Origin: Tomocerus qinae
Taxonomy: Eukaryota; Arthropoda; Collembola; Entomobryomorpha; Tomoceridae
Length of the DNA stretch: 64,000 nt
Reading direction: 5' to 3'
Assembly (NCBI GenBank): GCA_020055645.1
Contig: CM034548.1
Coordinates: 18,042,001 to 18,106,000 of the forward strand
Shown: piece after piece, positions 40,501 to 53,700 of the stretch
Layout of the letters: the number at the start of each line of letters is the position of its first letter
How positions within the stretch are numbered: the stretch's first letter is position 1
Position numbers and translations under genes: made by a program
The notes under the pieces: generated by a model
Database searches by the model: none
Told to the model about the DNA's origin: nothing
Seen by the model: the letters and a program-made list of their open reading frames with translations, nothing else

Positions 40501-41415
40501 ACTTTTATGTACATTGCCAAGAGTATGGAAATGTTCTATGAAGTGGAGTGGAAAAGAAAACCCAGATATACTTTGATATCAATTGTAATAACATTAGAGG
40601 TCTATTATTCCATTATTCTTAGTTATCAACCGCAGTGCAAACAGAGCACTGCTCCATTGAATTTCTGATGCGGTGCTTAGGTCTACTCTTGTCCAGAAAT
40701 CAAACAAATGCCGCTGTCATGTAATGTTGTCTATCAATTGATTGAGATGATTGAAAGCTTTTGTTATTTTATAGCGTGCTCTTATTTTTATAATGTGAAA
40801 ATACGTTTTGTTTTTATTTCTACCGGTAGTTAGTACTCATTACTATGTATACCTAATACCTCCTACGAGAATATCTTTACTTTACCTAATCGAAAAGTGG
40901 GACATGCGCATGGAATTTTGGCAGTATTCTTGTATAAAGGTTTGAATGTCCGTATTATTTTGTATTTAATGAGTAAGACAAGACTATCAATACTGATTTT
41001 GTTTTATATTTTAACACGCTTAGGCATCAAAATTAGTCTACTAAATAATCAACGGTCTATCAAATTCGGGCCAATGCGCAGTTGCTAGAAATTTACTGAT
41101 TTCAACATTTTTCTAGCACACTTTATGTGCTAGGTTTCAACTAGTCTCTATATTATAATCGTAGACTTGATAAAGCAATAAATTTAGCTGTCGATATATA
41201 TTATATATATCTGTACGTAACCCCAAATGCAAAATGCGCAAGCGCGTATGCTAAGTATGTTACATAAAACAATGAATTACACTCTGGGTTAATATTAGCT
41301 TATTTCAAAATTAAACCATAAAAATGTTGACACAGAAATTTGAGACTTTGAGAAATTGAAATTTAAGACCAGCACTGGTAGTCTAGTATTATATTATATA
41401 AGTACTAGTTTTAAA
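31584..41415. other. Noncoding DNA, no gene recognised
   Basis: The longest frames are a 104-codon minus frame at 36899-37213 and shorter ones of 60-80 codons. None shows domain features or paired splice signals. Isolated microsatellite-like tracts, such as a (GAT)n run near 39252-39262, are too short to be notable. Confidence 0.55.
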
Positions 41416-41423
41416 AGCATGAC
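41416..41423. repeat. Target-site duplication, left copy
   Basis: AGCATGAC is followed by the element start CAGTTGG and repeated exactly at 41681-41688. Confidence 0.65.
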
Positions 41424-41680
41424 CAGTTGGTTAAAATGGCTGGCTAAAATGGCCAGCCGGCTGGTTGAAATTCTTTGTTAGCCAGTGGCTAAAATGGTCA
41501 AAATGGCTGAAATGGCCAAAAATAGTCAAATGGGGCTATGTGAACTGAGAAAATCATCGTAGATTCGGAGGAAAATTTAAAAAACCATGATTTTTGGCCA
41601 TTTTGACCACTAGCCATTACTTTAGCCGGCTGGCTGGTCAAAATCATTTTTAGCCGGTTTAAATGGAACACTGAGCCCTG
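41424..41680. mobile_element. 257-bp hAT-like MITE made of short repeats
   Basis: Exact 8-bp direct repeats (AGCATGAC) bracket a segment beginning CAG and ending CACTGAGCCCTG, a hAT-like right end. The interior consists of GGCTAAAAT-like words on the left half and their complements (ATTTTGACC, TTTTAGCCGG) on the right, so the element folds back on itself. The palindrome CCAGCCGGCTGG is at 41453-41464. The termini match poorly beyond CAG/CTG: the left end seems to lack about 11 bp that the right end has, or the left end was replaced. There is no coding capacity, and an 82-codon minus frame at 41498-41746 is a shadow of the repeats. Confidence 0.65.
41487..41532 (+). repeat. 9-bp tandem array inside the MITE
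   Basis: Successive units GGCTAAAAT, GGTCAAAAT, GGCTGAAAT, GGCCAAAAAT and AGTCAAATG run head to tail. Inverted counterparts lie at about 41590-41660. Confidence 0.8.
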
Positions 41681-41688
41681 AGCATGAC
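41681..41688. repeat. Target-site duplication, right copy
   Basis: AGCATGAC, identical to 41416-41423, directly follows the CCCTG right end. Confidence 0.65.
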
Positions 41689-44444
41689 ACAATATTGTAG
41701 GAAATAAAGTAAACCATACAAGTGTACAATTAAAGTGTGGTATCACGGTATCAGAAATCTTCAGTGGCTCTGCAGATGCAAGAGGAAATGCTGGCTAATG
41801 GGAAAACTGGATTCTACACTATCAATAACATTTTTATCATTATCAGTTGATCCCTAGTTTAGATTATTTAACAAAACAGAAAATTATGTTGTCAATCCTT
41901 TGATAATTAATATCGATGGGGTCATGTTAAACAGAAAATAAAATGTTACAATTTGATATTTTAATGTTCATACCGTACACATTTTTACCATAATTGTTTA
42001 TTTTCTCTAATCGATTGCTACATTTTGCATCCTTCAAAGGTTTCCGTTGCGAAATCGATGCCGCTGACAGAGATTCCAAATGATCTTATAAATGTAATAA
42101 ACAAATATTATAAATGCGTAGTGACCTACAATTAATTACACTATTGGTTATTATATGTTAGAGGAGTTCGTTTAACCATGCTGAAATCCGACCACAGACC
42201 AAATCGGAGTAGTAATTTCAGCCTCTACAATAACCCAGTCGTGTAAAAGCCAACACTTATACAAACCACAAAATCCCTTGGCGAGATGATGGAGTGTGTT
42301 TAATGTTCAATGCATTCTGATGCTGGGCTGAATAAATTCGTGATGATGACTCGACTTTAATTATGAGTAATCGTCCCGAGAATATTCATTCAGATAATGT
42401 CATTTTAAAATTATCAAGGACTTGGGCTATGCAGAATAATATGCTTAGGTAATTTCACCAATATAAAGATTTAGAAATATATACTAACAGTGCATTGCAC
42501 CAATAAGCCCCCCGGGGAATCGATGTTACAAGGCAATTTTGGAATATGAAAGTTTGTTGGGCTGTGTCCTCTTAAAGCTCTCTACTCCATAAAAGTTAAG
42601 ATTCAGCTCTCTAATCTCCCAATGTCTCCTAAATGGGCTATCTACGATTACTTAGAAAATGGTGTTACAAAAGAAATAATCAGTTTCCTTGCCTCTATTT
42701 ATTGCTCTTGTATTATTATGGTGAGCCGACACGTCAGTAAAAACAAATATTTTTGGCCAAGTAATGCATTATGTAATAAAAATGTTTGTTTATTATTTAA
42801 TGCATGTTCGAAGAAATGTCACGTGTGATGGTGATAATTAGTATATGCAGTTAGTGAATCTCATTTAGCCTTTCAATTGAAAGTAGGGCCTAATGTATGT
42901 TTAATTTTAGGTAAATATGGAGCTATTGGGCCACATAATGAAAGCGACTCTTAAAAAGACAAGCAATTAAATGTAGCTATTTGTTATACTTAGGCCCTAG
43001 AACATGCTGAGGCCAGAGAGCGGTATGAACATGAATGCATTTAACGTTTGAGTGTATAGTATTGGTATGTATAATATAGCGGCTGCTGTGTGTTGGTTTG
43101 ATCTAGTCCAATTGACATGACAGTCAAGTACAATGATAATGTTAGGCAATAAAAGTAGAACTACTGCATTGTACTTAAGCGCACTACAGAGACAAGACGT
43201 ATGCCTACTTACCTACTACATATAGTAATATGAGACAAGCAGAAACAGCCAGTTCTCCCAACCTGGTATGTACTTAGGACGACTTGACAATTTTAACTCG
43301 TCGAATTTCCGTCTGTTTTCGGAATTTCTTTGTTTTCCTCGTTGTGCAATTATCTGCGTAGTCTATATTTAGAGGGAGAGTAAGGTGCATACCAATCCAT
43401 AGGATATTTCTACCAAAGTACATCCACACACGCAGAAGAAAGCTGTGTCGATACAAATGTGTACCTCTGCAGAGTGCAGTGCAGTTGCAAAACATTTCTG
43501 AATGTGCCTTGTGTTGACTTTATAGTAGTACAGGATTTGTTCTGCAGAAATTATATGCATAGATAAACTTTCACTGCAGAGTAGATTACTCTGTGAAGGA
43601 CAGGCGAATTGTTTGTACTTGAATTCCCTGACTTGGGTTCAAATAGCTTTCTTTGCGAAGATAAGACCTATGAATTTCTCCAACTCTGAATTACATACAT
43701 GCATTGTGCATCCTGCTGTGCATTATGTGAGCAGCCTGCATGCTGATGACAATCAACTATTAAGTGACCTTGTGCTCTGAGTCTTAATAAAAGTGAACGG
43801 ATCTATATATACACAAGTAAGAATATTAGGAAATATTATGGCATTGCTCAACATTCACTTTTAATTAATTACAGCCTCGACAATCCTTAATATTTGCACT
43901 GCATTATCATCAAATATACTATTTACCACTCACTCATGGGTGCGAAATTCTCTTTTCCACTCAACTCACGTTTGTTGTTTCATAAATAGAACAAATTTTA
44001 ATTTTCTTAGTCTGTTTTCAAAAACATTTAAATAAATGGGCAATTTCCATTCTGGCAAGACAATTGAAAATTGACCCATTTGTTTACCAAATATCAAGTA
44101 TTATGGCCCAGTAAAAACGTTTTAGAAAATGCTTTATTAGAACTTCCTGAATTCATTTTATGAAGTGTTAGCGTGTAGGAATGCTCGTTATCGTTAATTT
44201 TGTACTAATAACTCAAAATAAATGTTTTTTAGGAATTCGTAATTATTTAGTCTATTCAATTCAGAATAAAAATAAATTCAACTAACGGCTAAGGACAAGA
44301 TAGCAATTTTGATTTTAATTTTTTATTAAATTGTGAAGAAAATTTTTCACCTTTCCAACTCATCTTGATTGTAACTTAATATACATACACTATACAATTT
44401 ATTTTACATTTTATACCTACAAAATTTTGACATAGTGTATCAAA
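41689..44444. other. Noncoding DNA, no gene recognised
   Basis: Only short unsupported frames are present (at most 73 codons, two overlapping on the minus strand at 43274-43560). No repeat of note was seen. Confidence 0.55.
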
Positions 44445-44799
44445 TTAACCCTAGAATACATAACACGGCAACCAACAGTATTACATGACATGTCCCTCCA
44501 GAGATAGACTTTTTCATTGATCCAGGACTCGCGGATAGTGCATGCCACGTTGGGACTACATAGGTCCCAGTTGGTATTAGTTATGTATTAGCGTAGTTTT
44601 TAGGTCTCATTTTTATATTTCGTAATTTTTTCATACCTTAGTTATTTACCAAATTACTTCAATTTAAAAATATAAGCCGAGAAATGCATTTGCGACAAAT
44701 AAAAAAATCCACCAGGTTATATTGAATATCTGCTCTGAGCTAGGGCAAAGCAAATTCCGAAAAGTCCCTATTCGGACATGTCATGCATTCTAGGGTTAA
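44445..44799. mobile_element. piggyBac-type MITE between TTAA sites, 347 bp
   Basis: The element at 44449-44795 is bracketed by TTAA at 44445-44448 and 44796-44799. Its ends are inverted: CCCTAGAATACATAACA on the left, and the complement of the right end reads CCCTAGAATGCATGACA (15 of 17 match). Insertion at TTAA with CCCTAGA-type ends is diagnostic of the piggyBac superfamily. A second, perfect 12-bp inverted pair, CATGACATGTCC (44484-44495) and GGACATGTCATG (44774-44785), lies inside, as in piggyBac ends that carry internal repeats. A small hairpin, TGGGAC/GTCCCA, is at 44551-44569. There is no coding capacity, so mobility would need transposase from elsewhere. Confidence 0.88.
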
Positions 44800-47700
44800 A
44801 ACTGTTTCATGTTTATAGTCATGATTATGACAACATTCATTTTTATAGTGTATATAGTAAAATAAGAAAATGTCGTTTAGTCGTGGGAGACGATTTTTAT
44901 AAATTTGCTTCAAAATGATTCCCGGTCAGACAATGTTACTGTGTATAAAAATTAGTGGTACCCTTCCTAGGTCTACGATCAGTCCAATGCTTATTTATAT
45001 TTATTATTTCATTACCACCCTATTAACTTTTTTTCAAAAATTTTCATTATTGTTCCACTGAGAAATAAAATTATTTTACTTACTTTATTTTCTCAATCGA
45101 AACTATTTAGAAAAATTACATAGTTCCGGCTACAGTAAAACAGTAGTAGGATTTCCGTTCTTTTAGCACTTAATAATATGCTCCCCCCATAGTCGAAATA
45201 ATAAAAACCTGTGGTCACAAGCAATTTTGCTATTAGACTAATTGTCTAGCACTCACAGAAGCTTTTTATATGGAAAAAATATCGGTACCTCCACTGGGTA
45301 TGTAGGAATTATTGAATACCATAATACCATTTGATTCATTTGAAAGGTTTATTTCTTCAAATAGTTGGGAAAATTTAATAGTATGCATTCTTACTCACTT
45401 ACCGTAGGTAATGTAACTACTAGGGAATTTCGGGTGAAGTGAAAGTTGGAAAGGATGTGTGAAAACACTGATAACTGATAATGAGATTTGGTTATGTTTA
45501 TGTGCAATAGGCAATAGGCCACAATAGTGTAGAGGGCCTGTATAATATTTAATTTTCTCCGTTTTTCTAATTTTATAAAATAAATCAGGTTATTAAAATA
45601 GCAATGGGCATTTGCAGCAATTTAGAGATTTATCTGGGCCAGGGTATCATTAAAACTATACCGACGTTGCCTGGATGGAGGTGGTTTCATATTTTTTGCA
45701 TATTTAGTAATGTTAATTTCAATTTTAGTTATAATATTTTGAAAAATGGCTTAAAGCTAGATTTGTTACATAAAAGGCTCACACATTCACAAATAACTTC
45801 GGGCTCAAATAAATTGAGAATCTTGTTTAAGTCATGATCAATTTAACAGGACATTAATACTATGTGTCGTAACGTCGTAAGTCATTACAGGACGGGTTTA
45901 TGTTAAATTTTATTTGTCTAATGCAAAGTGTCTACTTGCATGGTGCATTACATACGTCAATCTACTCTTTGAGTAAATTGGAAGCGATTCCTTTACTAAT
46001 GCAGAAATGGCGAAACTGAGACCGATCTACGTTAATGGCCAAAATGCAAAAAACCGAAAACGCAAGCATAAATAGTAAATCATAAGGTTTATCGTAAAAT
46101 AAAAATAGAATGGCAGTGTAAATAATATGCAAATTTAGTAAAGTGCTTGTTTTGACAAACTTTTCTCTTTCTCAATTCCCAAAATTCTTTAGAACTATAA
46201 ATTCTGATAATAAAATCTAAAACAACTTTAATGGTAAATATTTTCTGGTTTTGTATCATATAGGGTAAATATTAAATAATTTAATGAAGTAGAATTAAAT
46301 GAATTTAGTGTTAAAAGGTTTGGGATGAAGATGTTGACCCGAAGCAATTTAAGTGGGAACCTGGGTAGTAAAAGATTTACATAAGCCATCGGTACCTAAT
46401 GCATTTTAGGAGTAAATTGTATAGTATCGGTTTTGGTATCAGATGGCTGGTTCATTGTCTATTAATAACCACAGGCAGTAAGAGGTTGGAGACTGGTAGT
46501 GACAGTGAATAAAACATCAGTTAGGTATTTTGTATAGGGTATAGAATAAATAGGCAATTTGTTGTTGGGTCTGTTACAATGGTGTCCTTTATCTCTTGAG
46601 ATTGTGCCTCTTTTACGACAGAGTGGCTACGTATTTATGTTTACTTAAAACGTGCGAATAATAGTTGAGTGTATTGACTATGTGTGGGTTGACAATGGGA
46701 CAGACAGACAAGAAGAGCCTTATGTGGGTGACTAAGGAAGTCTGGAGGAAAAGTTTTATCTTAATTACCTTTGAAATGTAGTATGGGGAGCTAAGACTCA
46801 CTTAGTACATAAATAGGAAGCCTGATGGTGGAAGGAAATCCTTGCAGATTCATAGTTTTCAGATCGCTCTCTTATTGTTAGGTTAGTTAGCTTTCTGCCT
46901 GGCCGAATGAATACATTAGCTGAGGAAGACAACAGACAGTCTAGTCTAAATGTATGGAGTGACTCTAAGTCTTCTAACTAAATTTAACGATGTGAAACTG
47001 AGGCGAGCGAGAAAGTCGGGCATGGAGATGTGTAAGTGTAAAGCAGCTCAGTGGAGCTCACTCAATCAACTCGACGTTCAAATATAAACAGAAGAGGGAA
47101 AAGGAGAAAGGTTAGCATTAGCACAGGAGAAATGTAGGATCCAAATTGCAAGAATCCAAGTAACTAATTCCATCCGTTTCAAGGCTGGGCTACAGATAGA
47201 TCTCTTGCAGTAAGTTCCCTATACATTTCCTGTGGAGACCCGTTTTGCTGCATTTTACTCCAGTTTGCTTCAATTCACACACACCCAATCTTCTTCCTTT
47301 TCTATGTACATATTCTGCTTATTGACTCACTCCATATATTACTCACCTCCTCTACACATGCTACATATTATGCATTGCTAGCATACTGGTACTAGTCTGT
47401 ACTGGGCTGGGTAGTATCTCTATACACTCGCAATATAATAGAAGATGTCCTATAATTATAGATGATCTCCAGTAGTTTATTTAGATTGCAGTAAAGGAAA
47501 GTGTCTGAATCTGGACCGAGGATTTGGAGACATGTGGACCATAGTCATAATATGTGCCACCATATGCTAGTGCTAATACGTACATACAATCATACTATAT
47601 TGCATCCACTCGGCTATTATGTCGCGTACAATGTACACGTAGACACTCTTGTCACATAGGACTGGGAAAATACGAGGAGGAATCTTTCTAGAGGAAATAC

Positions 47701-50700
47701 AATCCTAGGGCGAAAGCAAAAAAAGCTAAATTGGGGAAACTGCAATCAGTGCTTTCGTGTAGATACTTTATTTTTTTAATACTGTGAAAATCCAATAGGA
47801 TATGCACACAGATACTCGTATCATGGTTTATTGTCACTTACCTGCATATATACCCCTAATGTGTACATGGTTATTTAATACAGACAGACGCTTGTGGTCT
47901 ATGTAACTGTTTAATAGTTGAACAAGAAACATGAGGAGCGGTGCAATGAGACTGCAGTAAACAGTAATCCTCGATCGAGCGTGGCGGAGAAAAGAATTTG
48001 TGGGTGGCAGCAATGTGAAATGAAAGTGGTGCAAATGAAAATGAGTGACTTTGTAGAGTCATTGCCGGAAGGGGATTCTGACGTATATTTTCTATTGTAC
48101 ATAGATATGTGCAACAGAGCCAACTGCCATGTTCGTCATGCCATGTCAGTCCTACTACAAATGTACACCGAGTATAGAGTAAAAGTAACATTGGCTAGAC
48201 AGTGCAAGGTATAATTTGACAGACAAGTCCAGATTTGACGAAATGTTATTATCTGAGAGAGAAAGCATCCTCTATGGTACTAAATATACAATACGTGTCT
48301 CAGTTTTCCCTTTTCACCTGGCAGTGTGTGTAGCGAGTGAGGATAAGTGATGGGAAAGCCAACAGAGGAAATACATACAGGGCAATATAAAATATATTAT
48401 TGGCTACAATTGGAAGGAAGGGGAATGGCTGTTGGAAATGTAAAGCTAAGTGAGTGTGTCTATTACAGTAAAGACTTACGAATTTGTTAGAATGAAGCTA
48501 GGCATGTCCAGTCCAAGATATTTCTCCAAAAAGAGCCAAGTAGAGTGAATGACATAGACATTCGGGTGGAAGTAGATTCGATTTGTGTGGATAGAGCGGC
48601 CACCTATTCCAGGTTGGCCTTCCCTCTCGCACTGTGGAATGTAATGGAACGTAAAAGGAAAAAGACACTGAAATATTGCCTACTATGTCTACAGTTCTCA
48701 ATCCAATCCCACCGTCCGGTCCATCCGAAGAGTGAAAATAAAATAATGGGGAAGATGGGATCGAGTCCAATCTCTTTTTTCATTTAAAGTCCAGATAACT
48801 GAGTTACTCCTCTCACTCACCGCTTCCCATGTCAATCTCTAACTATATTACACGATACGAAACAGCAGTGACAATTTGTTCACTCCTTTCTCATCTTTTC
48901 TAGTTGAAACTCCACTGATTGCCAATGTCATTGCTTTACCTTTCCTGCTCCCAAGTTTATCTCCTCCATCCGACTCTACTATATCTCCTAACAGTCTCCA
49001 ACCATTCTTTCACTCATCCTTATTATTGCCGCACAGAAATAATCTCAATAGACATAGACACCATTATTTCTTCTCCACTATTATCCCTTCAACCCGACAG
49101 AATACCTCATCTAATATTTGCCCATTCAATCCTCTAAAATTAACTGTCCAAACTCGAGTCCGTGTCATCAAAGAGAATTTAAGACAGGTCGTTAGGAGAC
49201 ATGATAGCCACTCACTGACGTTTCGACTTACCATTAGCACTTTGCCTCCAGTTATCTCAATTTATTTTTACTTGCTAGTCTATTTCTAAAAATACTAATA
49301 TCTATCGGCTCTTATCTTAGTAGGCTAACATGTTACACAGATATAAATTCTACACTTCCCACTACAGTTTTCTAGATAATCATTTCCTCAATATCATCTC
49401 CTATTTTATGAGATATGAATGTAAAATAAAGATAAAATCTGTTAAATTTATACGTTAGTGTAGCCCTATCATGTAAGCAAGCAACGTCAACAATTACTTA
49501 AATTATTTTTTTTAACTCCCTCTATTTGATGATTTTTATGCAATTAGATAAAGTGCTGAGCTACGATTAAAATAATGGAACATAAATAAATAATAGAGGT
49601 TGAAGTCTAAATTGTGCTATTCTAACAGTGTTATTACTTCAATTGACATCTGGTTTTAGTCAAAAGTTTTATCACATTGGCTTTAAATTTACTTCATTGT
49701 ATTATCATGGGCTTTTCAAAACAGAATTTAAAAAACTACTGGGTGCACACTGGGAAATGTTCCTAAGCAATTTCCAACTTTTGGTAAGAAAACTTAGAGT
49801 CAAACTATCCTTCATTTTTGCAGCAGTTAATTATTTTAGGAATTAGCTCGTAAGAGTCATTAATTTTTTCTGACCCTTGTGTCAAATTATGTTTACAGTC
49901 AAGACCCTAAGTCCGTTGGAACAATCAACCAAACACCAATTACAAATTGTCAAATCAAAAAAGCCCAATGTTTGTTAGTCAATCAAGTCTCGTTGATACG
50001 GTCTGAGCTCGTGCAGACACAATAGTTAAGTGGGAGAAACGTATAAATATGGGGTAGAGTGAGAACGAATTAGTCAAATAAACCATTAAAAAAGTTTTTA
50101 TTGAAAGTGAAACGGAGTAAATAAAATAACAAAGTATTGGAACGTAGTTTGAGACACTCCAAAATTTAAATATTTGATTTGTTAAAAGACTTTAATATGA
50201 TCTAGATAAGAACATCGACATAAACATTCGGGCAAGTCATTTCTATTCACGCTGTATATGCATTATAAAGTTTTCAACTATTTAGAAGTTTGAATTGTTG
50301 CTTTAATAAAAAACCTTATGAATTAATTGTCGTAGTATTCAATTCAAATTCTTACCTTAAAGTTAAGTAATCCATAAATATATAGAGGAAACGTAAATGG
50401 AAATGTAAAATAACTGTACAATATGCCAGGGGTAAGTGGTGTTAGAAAGGAGTGGGTAAATAACTATATCAAAGTTCATATGAATACCAGTTTCAAACTG
50501 AAAATTCGTCAAGACCTCAGAGGTGTGTACAAAAATTTGAGTTTCAATCCCCTGCTCTTTTAAGTTATATATTCATCCCATGTTCAAACTCGAAGTTAGT
50601 TGGACCACAGTGATTAAAATAACAAGTTTGAACTAAATATTTCAATACATCCTGGAGGTGTAACATATAAATATAGGAAATGATCCAAATATTTAACCTA

Positions 50701-53700
50701 CAGTACACGACCTAAGTTTCCGGCCATGGAGATTGCATGTCGCTTGTGAGATGATTAAAAACCCATTGTCCGTAACCTGGGCACTCAGAGAGTCTCACTG
50801 CTTATGGTAATTCTCATGGCTGCAAACTTGAGCCTCGTGCTGTATATATTATCATAATTGGTAGTTTAAAATACTTTCCAGGATATTCCAGATCCTGTGA
50901 TTTTAATAGTTTTGTGTCTTTGAGTGTCAACTCAATTACAGTAGTACTAATATAGTAAATACTATACATGCATACAGCAATTCAGTCTCAAACTAAACGT
51001 GAAGTTACATGGAAAAAACAGCAGTAAAAATGGATGCATTAATAAATTAAGTGAAAGTTAGGAAGAGAATTTCCTGAAAGAGATACTTTTAGGATATCCA
51101 GGTCCAGCTACTACTGCATCAAAGGTTATGTCCCATAAATCTAAAACTATGTCTGTAATATTAATGCTTATTCTTGTAATAATTTTTTGATTTAGCTTTT
51201 TCAGGTTGCTTAGCACACAAATTTATGTCAGTCAATGGTGATTATTTGTTGGAATGTGATTAGTAGAGTACATGTTAGTGATTCCATTATTATTACATAT
51301 TAAGATGAGATATTTGTGTAAAATGCATCTTAAATAAAATTAGTGACCAAAAGTTCCTAAACATTTATTACAAAGATGCAACTGTAGAAGTGTCTCTTTT
51401 TGTAGTTAGAAACCGTACGAGTCCTATAGTGTGCAACAGGATTACTCCCGTTTTGTTTCTTTCATGTGGGTTGTAATAAGAAATTCTGTTATGATAGCAA
51501 ATAATGTACTGTGTAAAGCCTAATGGCCATAATTTGTAATATGAATCACCGTTTTACATTACAAGAAGAATTTTTTATTGATATGAGATTGGCTATCATG
51601 AGAACTTATATACTTATATTAAACGTAGTGATTTATTTAAGTATGGGTCTGAAATAGATATTATACTTCCATATACACAGTATAGAAACAGGAAGAGGAT
51701 GCATAAAAAATAAAACATGAACATGAGTTACGGTCATAATAAGAAACCAAACTTTCTTCCTATCATAAAAATCAAAGGTCATTATTCTTTTAATGTAATA
51801 GCTTAATAGGTTACTTGTCGGCGAATACTTTTCTGTTGAACGTAGGAAATGACATTCTTTGCTATTTATATTGTACATAAATAGTGTGTGACTCCCCGGT
51901 ATTCTTCGTAGGTATTTATCGACAATATTGATATATTAGAGTCGTCAAAGTATACCTATATAGGGGCACAAATCCTACAGTTATCTCTTATAATATGTAT
52001 TGAGAGCAGATAGGTATTTAGAGGTATTAATACTATTTGCCAAGTCGTACAGTAAAAATACTAATAATAATTTTGTTTAACGACAGAAGCAGTTGAAAGG
52101 AGTTAGTGCCGACGGAAAACATATCTTTTACTTGGGGACATAGAAACTAAATTAAACGTTTAGCAAGTATAGTAGAAAGCAGCAGCTGTATAGCCACATA
52201 ATATCTTATTAAAATCATAGCTACTTTCGTATATTGCTTTAATATTTTATGCCTTTCTTCTCCAGTCTCACAAGAATGTGGAATTAAGGCGGCCAAAATA
52301 TTCATTCAGCGAGTGGCAACAGTCAATGCTAAAACTTAAATGGAGTTTGAAGCAATGCTATTAAAACTTTCTGTATACCTTGTGCCTTATGGCAACATTG
52401 TCATTTATTACTATCACGCAAGACTGTGAAAAGTTTTTAATGGTGGATATCTACTCCTAAAGTTGCATCAACTCCTTATTTTCCTATAAAATCTATGTTG
52501 ATTTACTAAAGTGTTTAAAATCTTATGATACCCATTATGAGTGTATAGTCAAGGTTGGAAATGAGATATCTATGCACCAGCTAAGTAGCTATAGACGAAA
52601 TATATTTGCATACAAACTAAACACACACTCTATGGAAGTTAATGACATTTTAATGAAATTGCCAATTCAAACTAACACTTCCTTCTATACTACAACGGTA
52701 TACGATAGACTGGAAACTGTTGAATGCCGTAACTATTTAGAGATGACTATCTTCTTTCTTAGGTTCGCACGTTTTAGAAACCATTGTTTTAATACAAAAA
52801 CTTAATATTTGCATTTAAATATTAATTTCTATTTGTAGGGTGACCAAGTCTTCTTAAATGATATTTTAAGAACCTCGAAAATAGATAAAAAGATGACTTC
52901 GGTTGAATAAATACAAAAAGATATATTATGTGTGCTTCCATTAGTTTCTCGTCCAGAGAGAAAGTGACAGATTGTAGAGTGCATATATACTATGCCTTAA
53001 ACCATATATTATGTTATAGAATACTAATTTACAGGGCGTACCTAGCACCATAGTATTAAAATGGGTAGTCATTTTATTCTATTGTGTTGTATAATTTGTA
53101 TTAAAACGCCAGTCTCGTTGGATTGAGCGAGAATTAATCTAGTCCTTCGTTGTCTGTTTATAATAGAGTTCAGTAGGTCTTTTCCTAAGCTGTTTACATT
53201 ATTAACTGCCCATCTTCTATCAAAGTAGAGACGATAAATTATCCTCCCACATTCTCGCCCAGGGTAAATGTGGAAATTGCCATCGTGGTTGTGCAAATGG
53301 GAAATGCTACTTTGGATAGTGCTATAAAGTAGCCAATATGGGTTATGTATACTTTGGAAGGAGATTCACAGTATTACAACATTAAATAAGTAATAATGCA
53401 GTATAAAACATTCACGACGCTGTTTGCATTTTCTCTGCTTCAATTGCGGGACAGGAGGAAATGTATTTCTGCGGTGTATATGCTCTGACAATGAGCCGTC
53501 AATCACGACGCTCTATTGTATTATATCTTTCTTGGCTCTCCTCAGAGAAAATTGAATGTTCTCCTCTATACTATAATACCGCCTGTGAAGTTGATACTTT
53601 GATACTGATGACAGACAACTATGTCGTTCCTATTTAGTTCGTGAATGCATCAGCTTTTCCATTAATATTGACCTTTATGTGGATATAACTTTTTGTAATA

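Noticed and set aside
41498..41746. 82-codon minus frame
   Set aside because: It is the translation of the repeat interior of the 41.4-kb MITE.
43636..43650. GGTTCAAAT, resembling a tRNA T-arm or B box
   Set aside because: No A box at the right distance and no cloverleaf can be drawn.
47871..48214. Overlapping frames of 106 codons (minus) and 98 codons (plus)
   Set aside because: The minus frame has an ATG but looks low in information. The plus frame starts at TTG. Stop-poor composition on both strands explains both. The plus frame is the more protein-like, but nothing supports it.
48876..49289. Longest frame in the window, 137 codons, plus strand
   Set aside because: It starts at TTG and contains no ATG. 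The sequence is a pyrimidine-rich stretch giving Ser/Pro/Leu/Phe bias, with no domain or splice signals.
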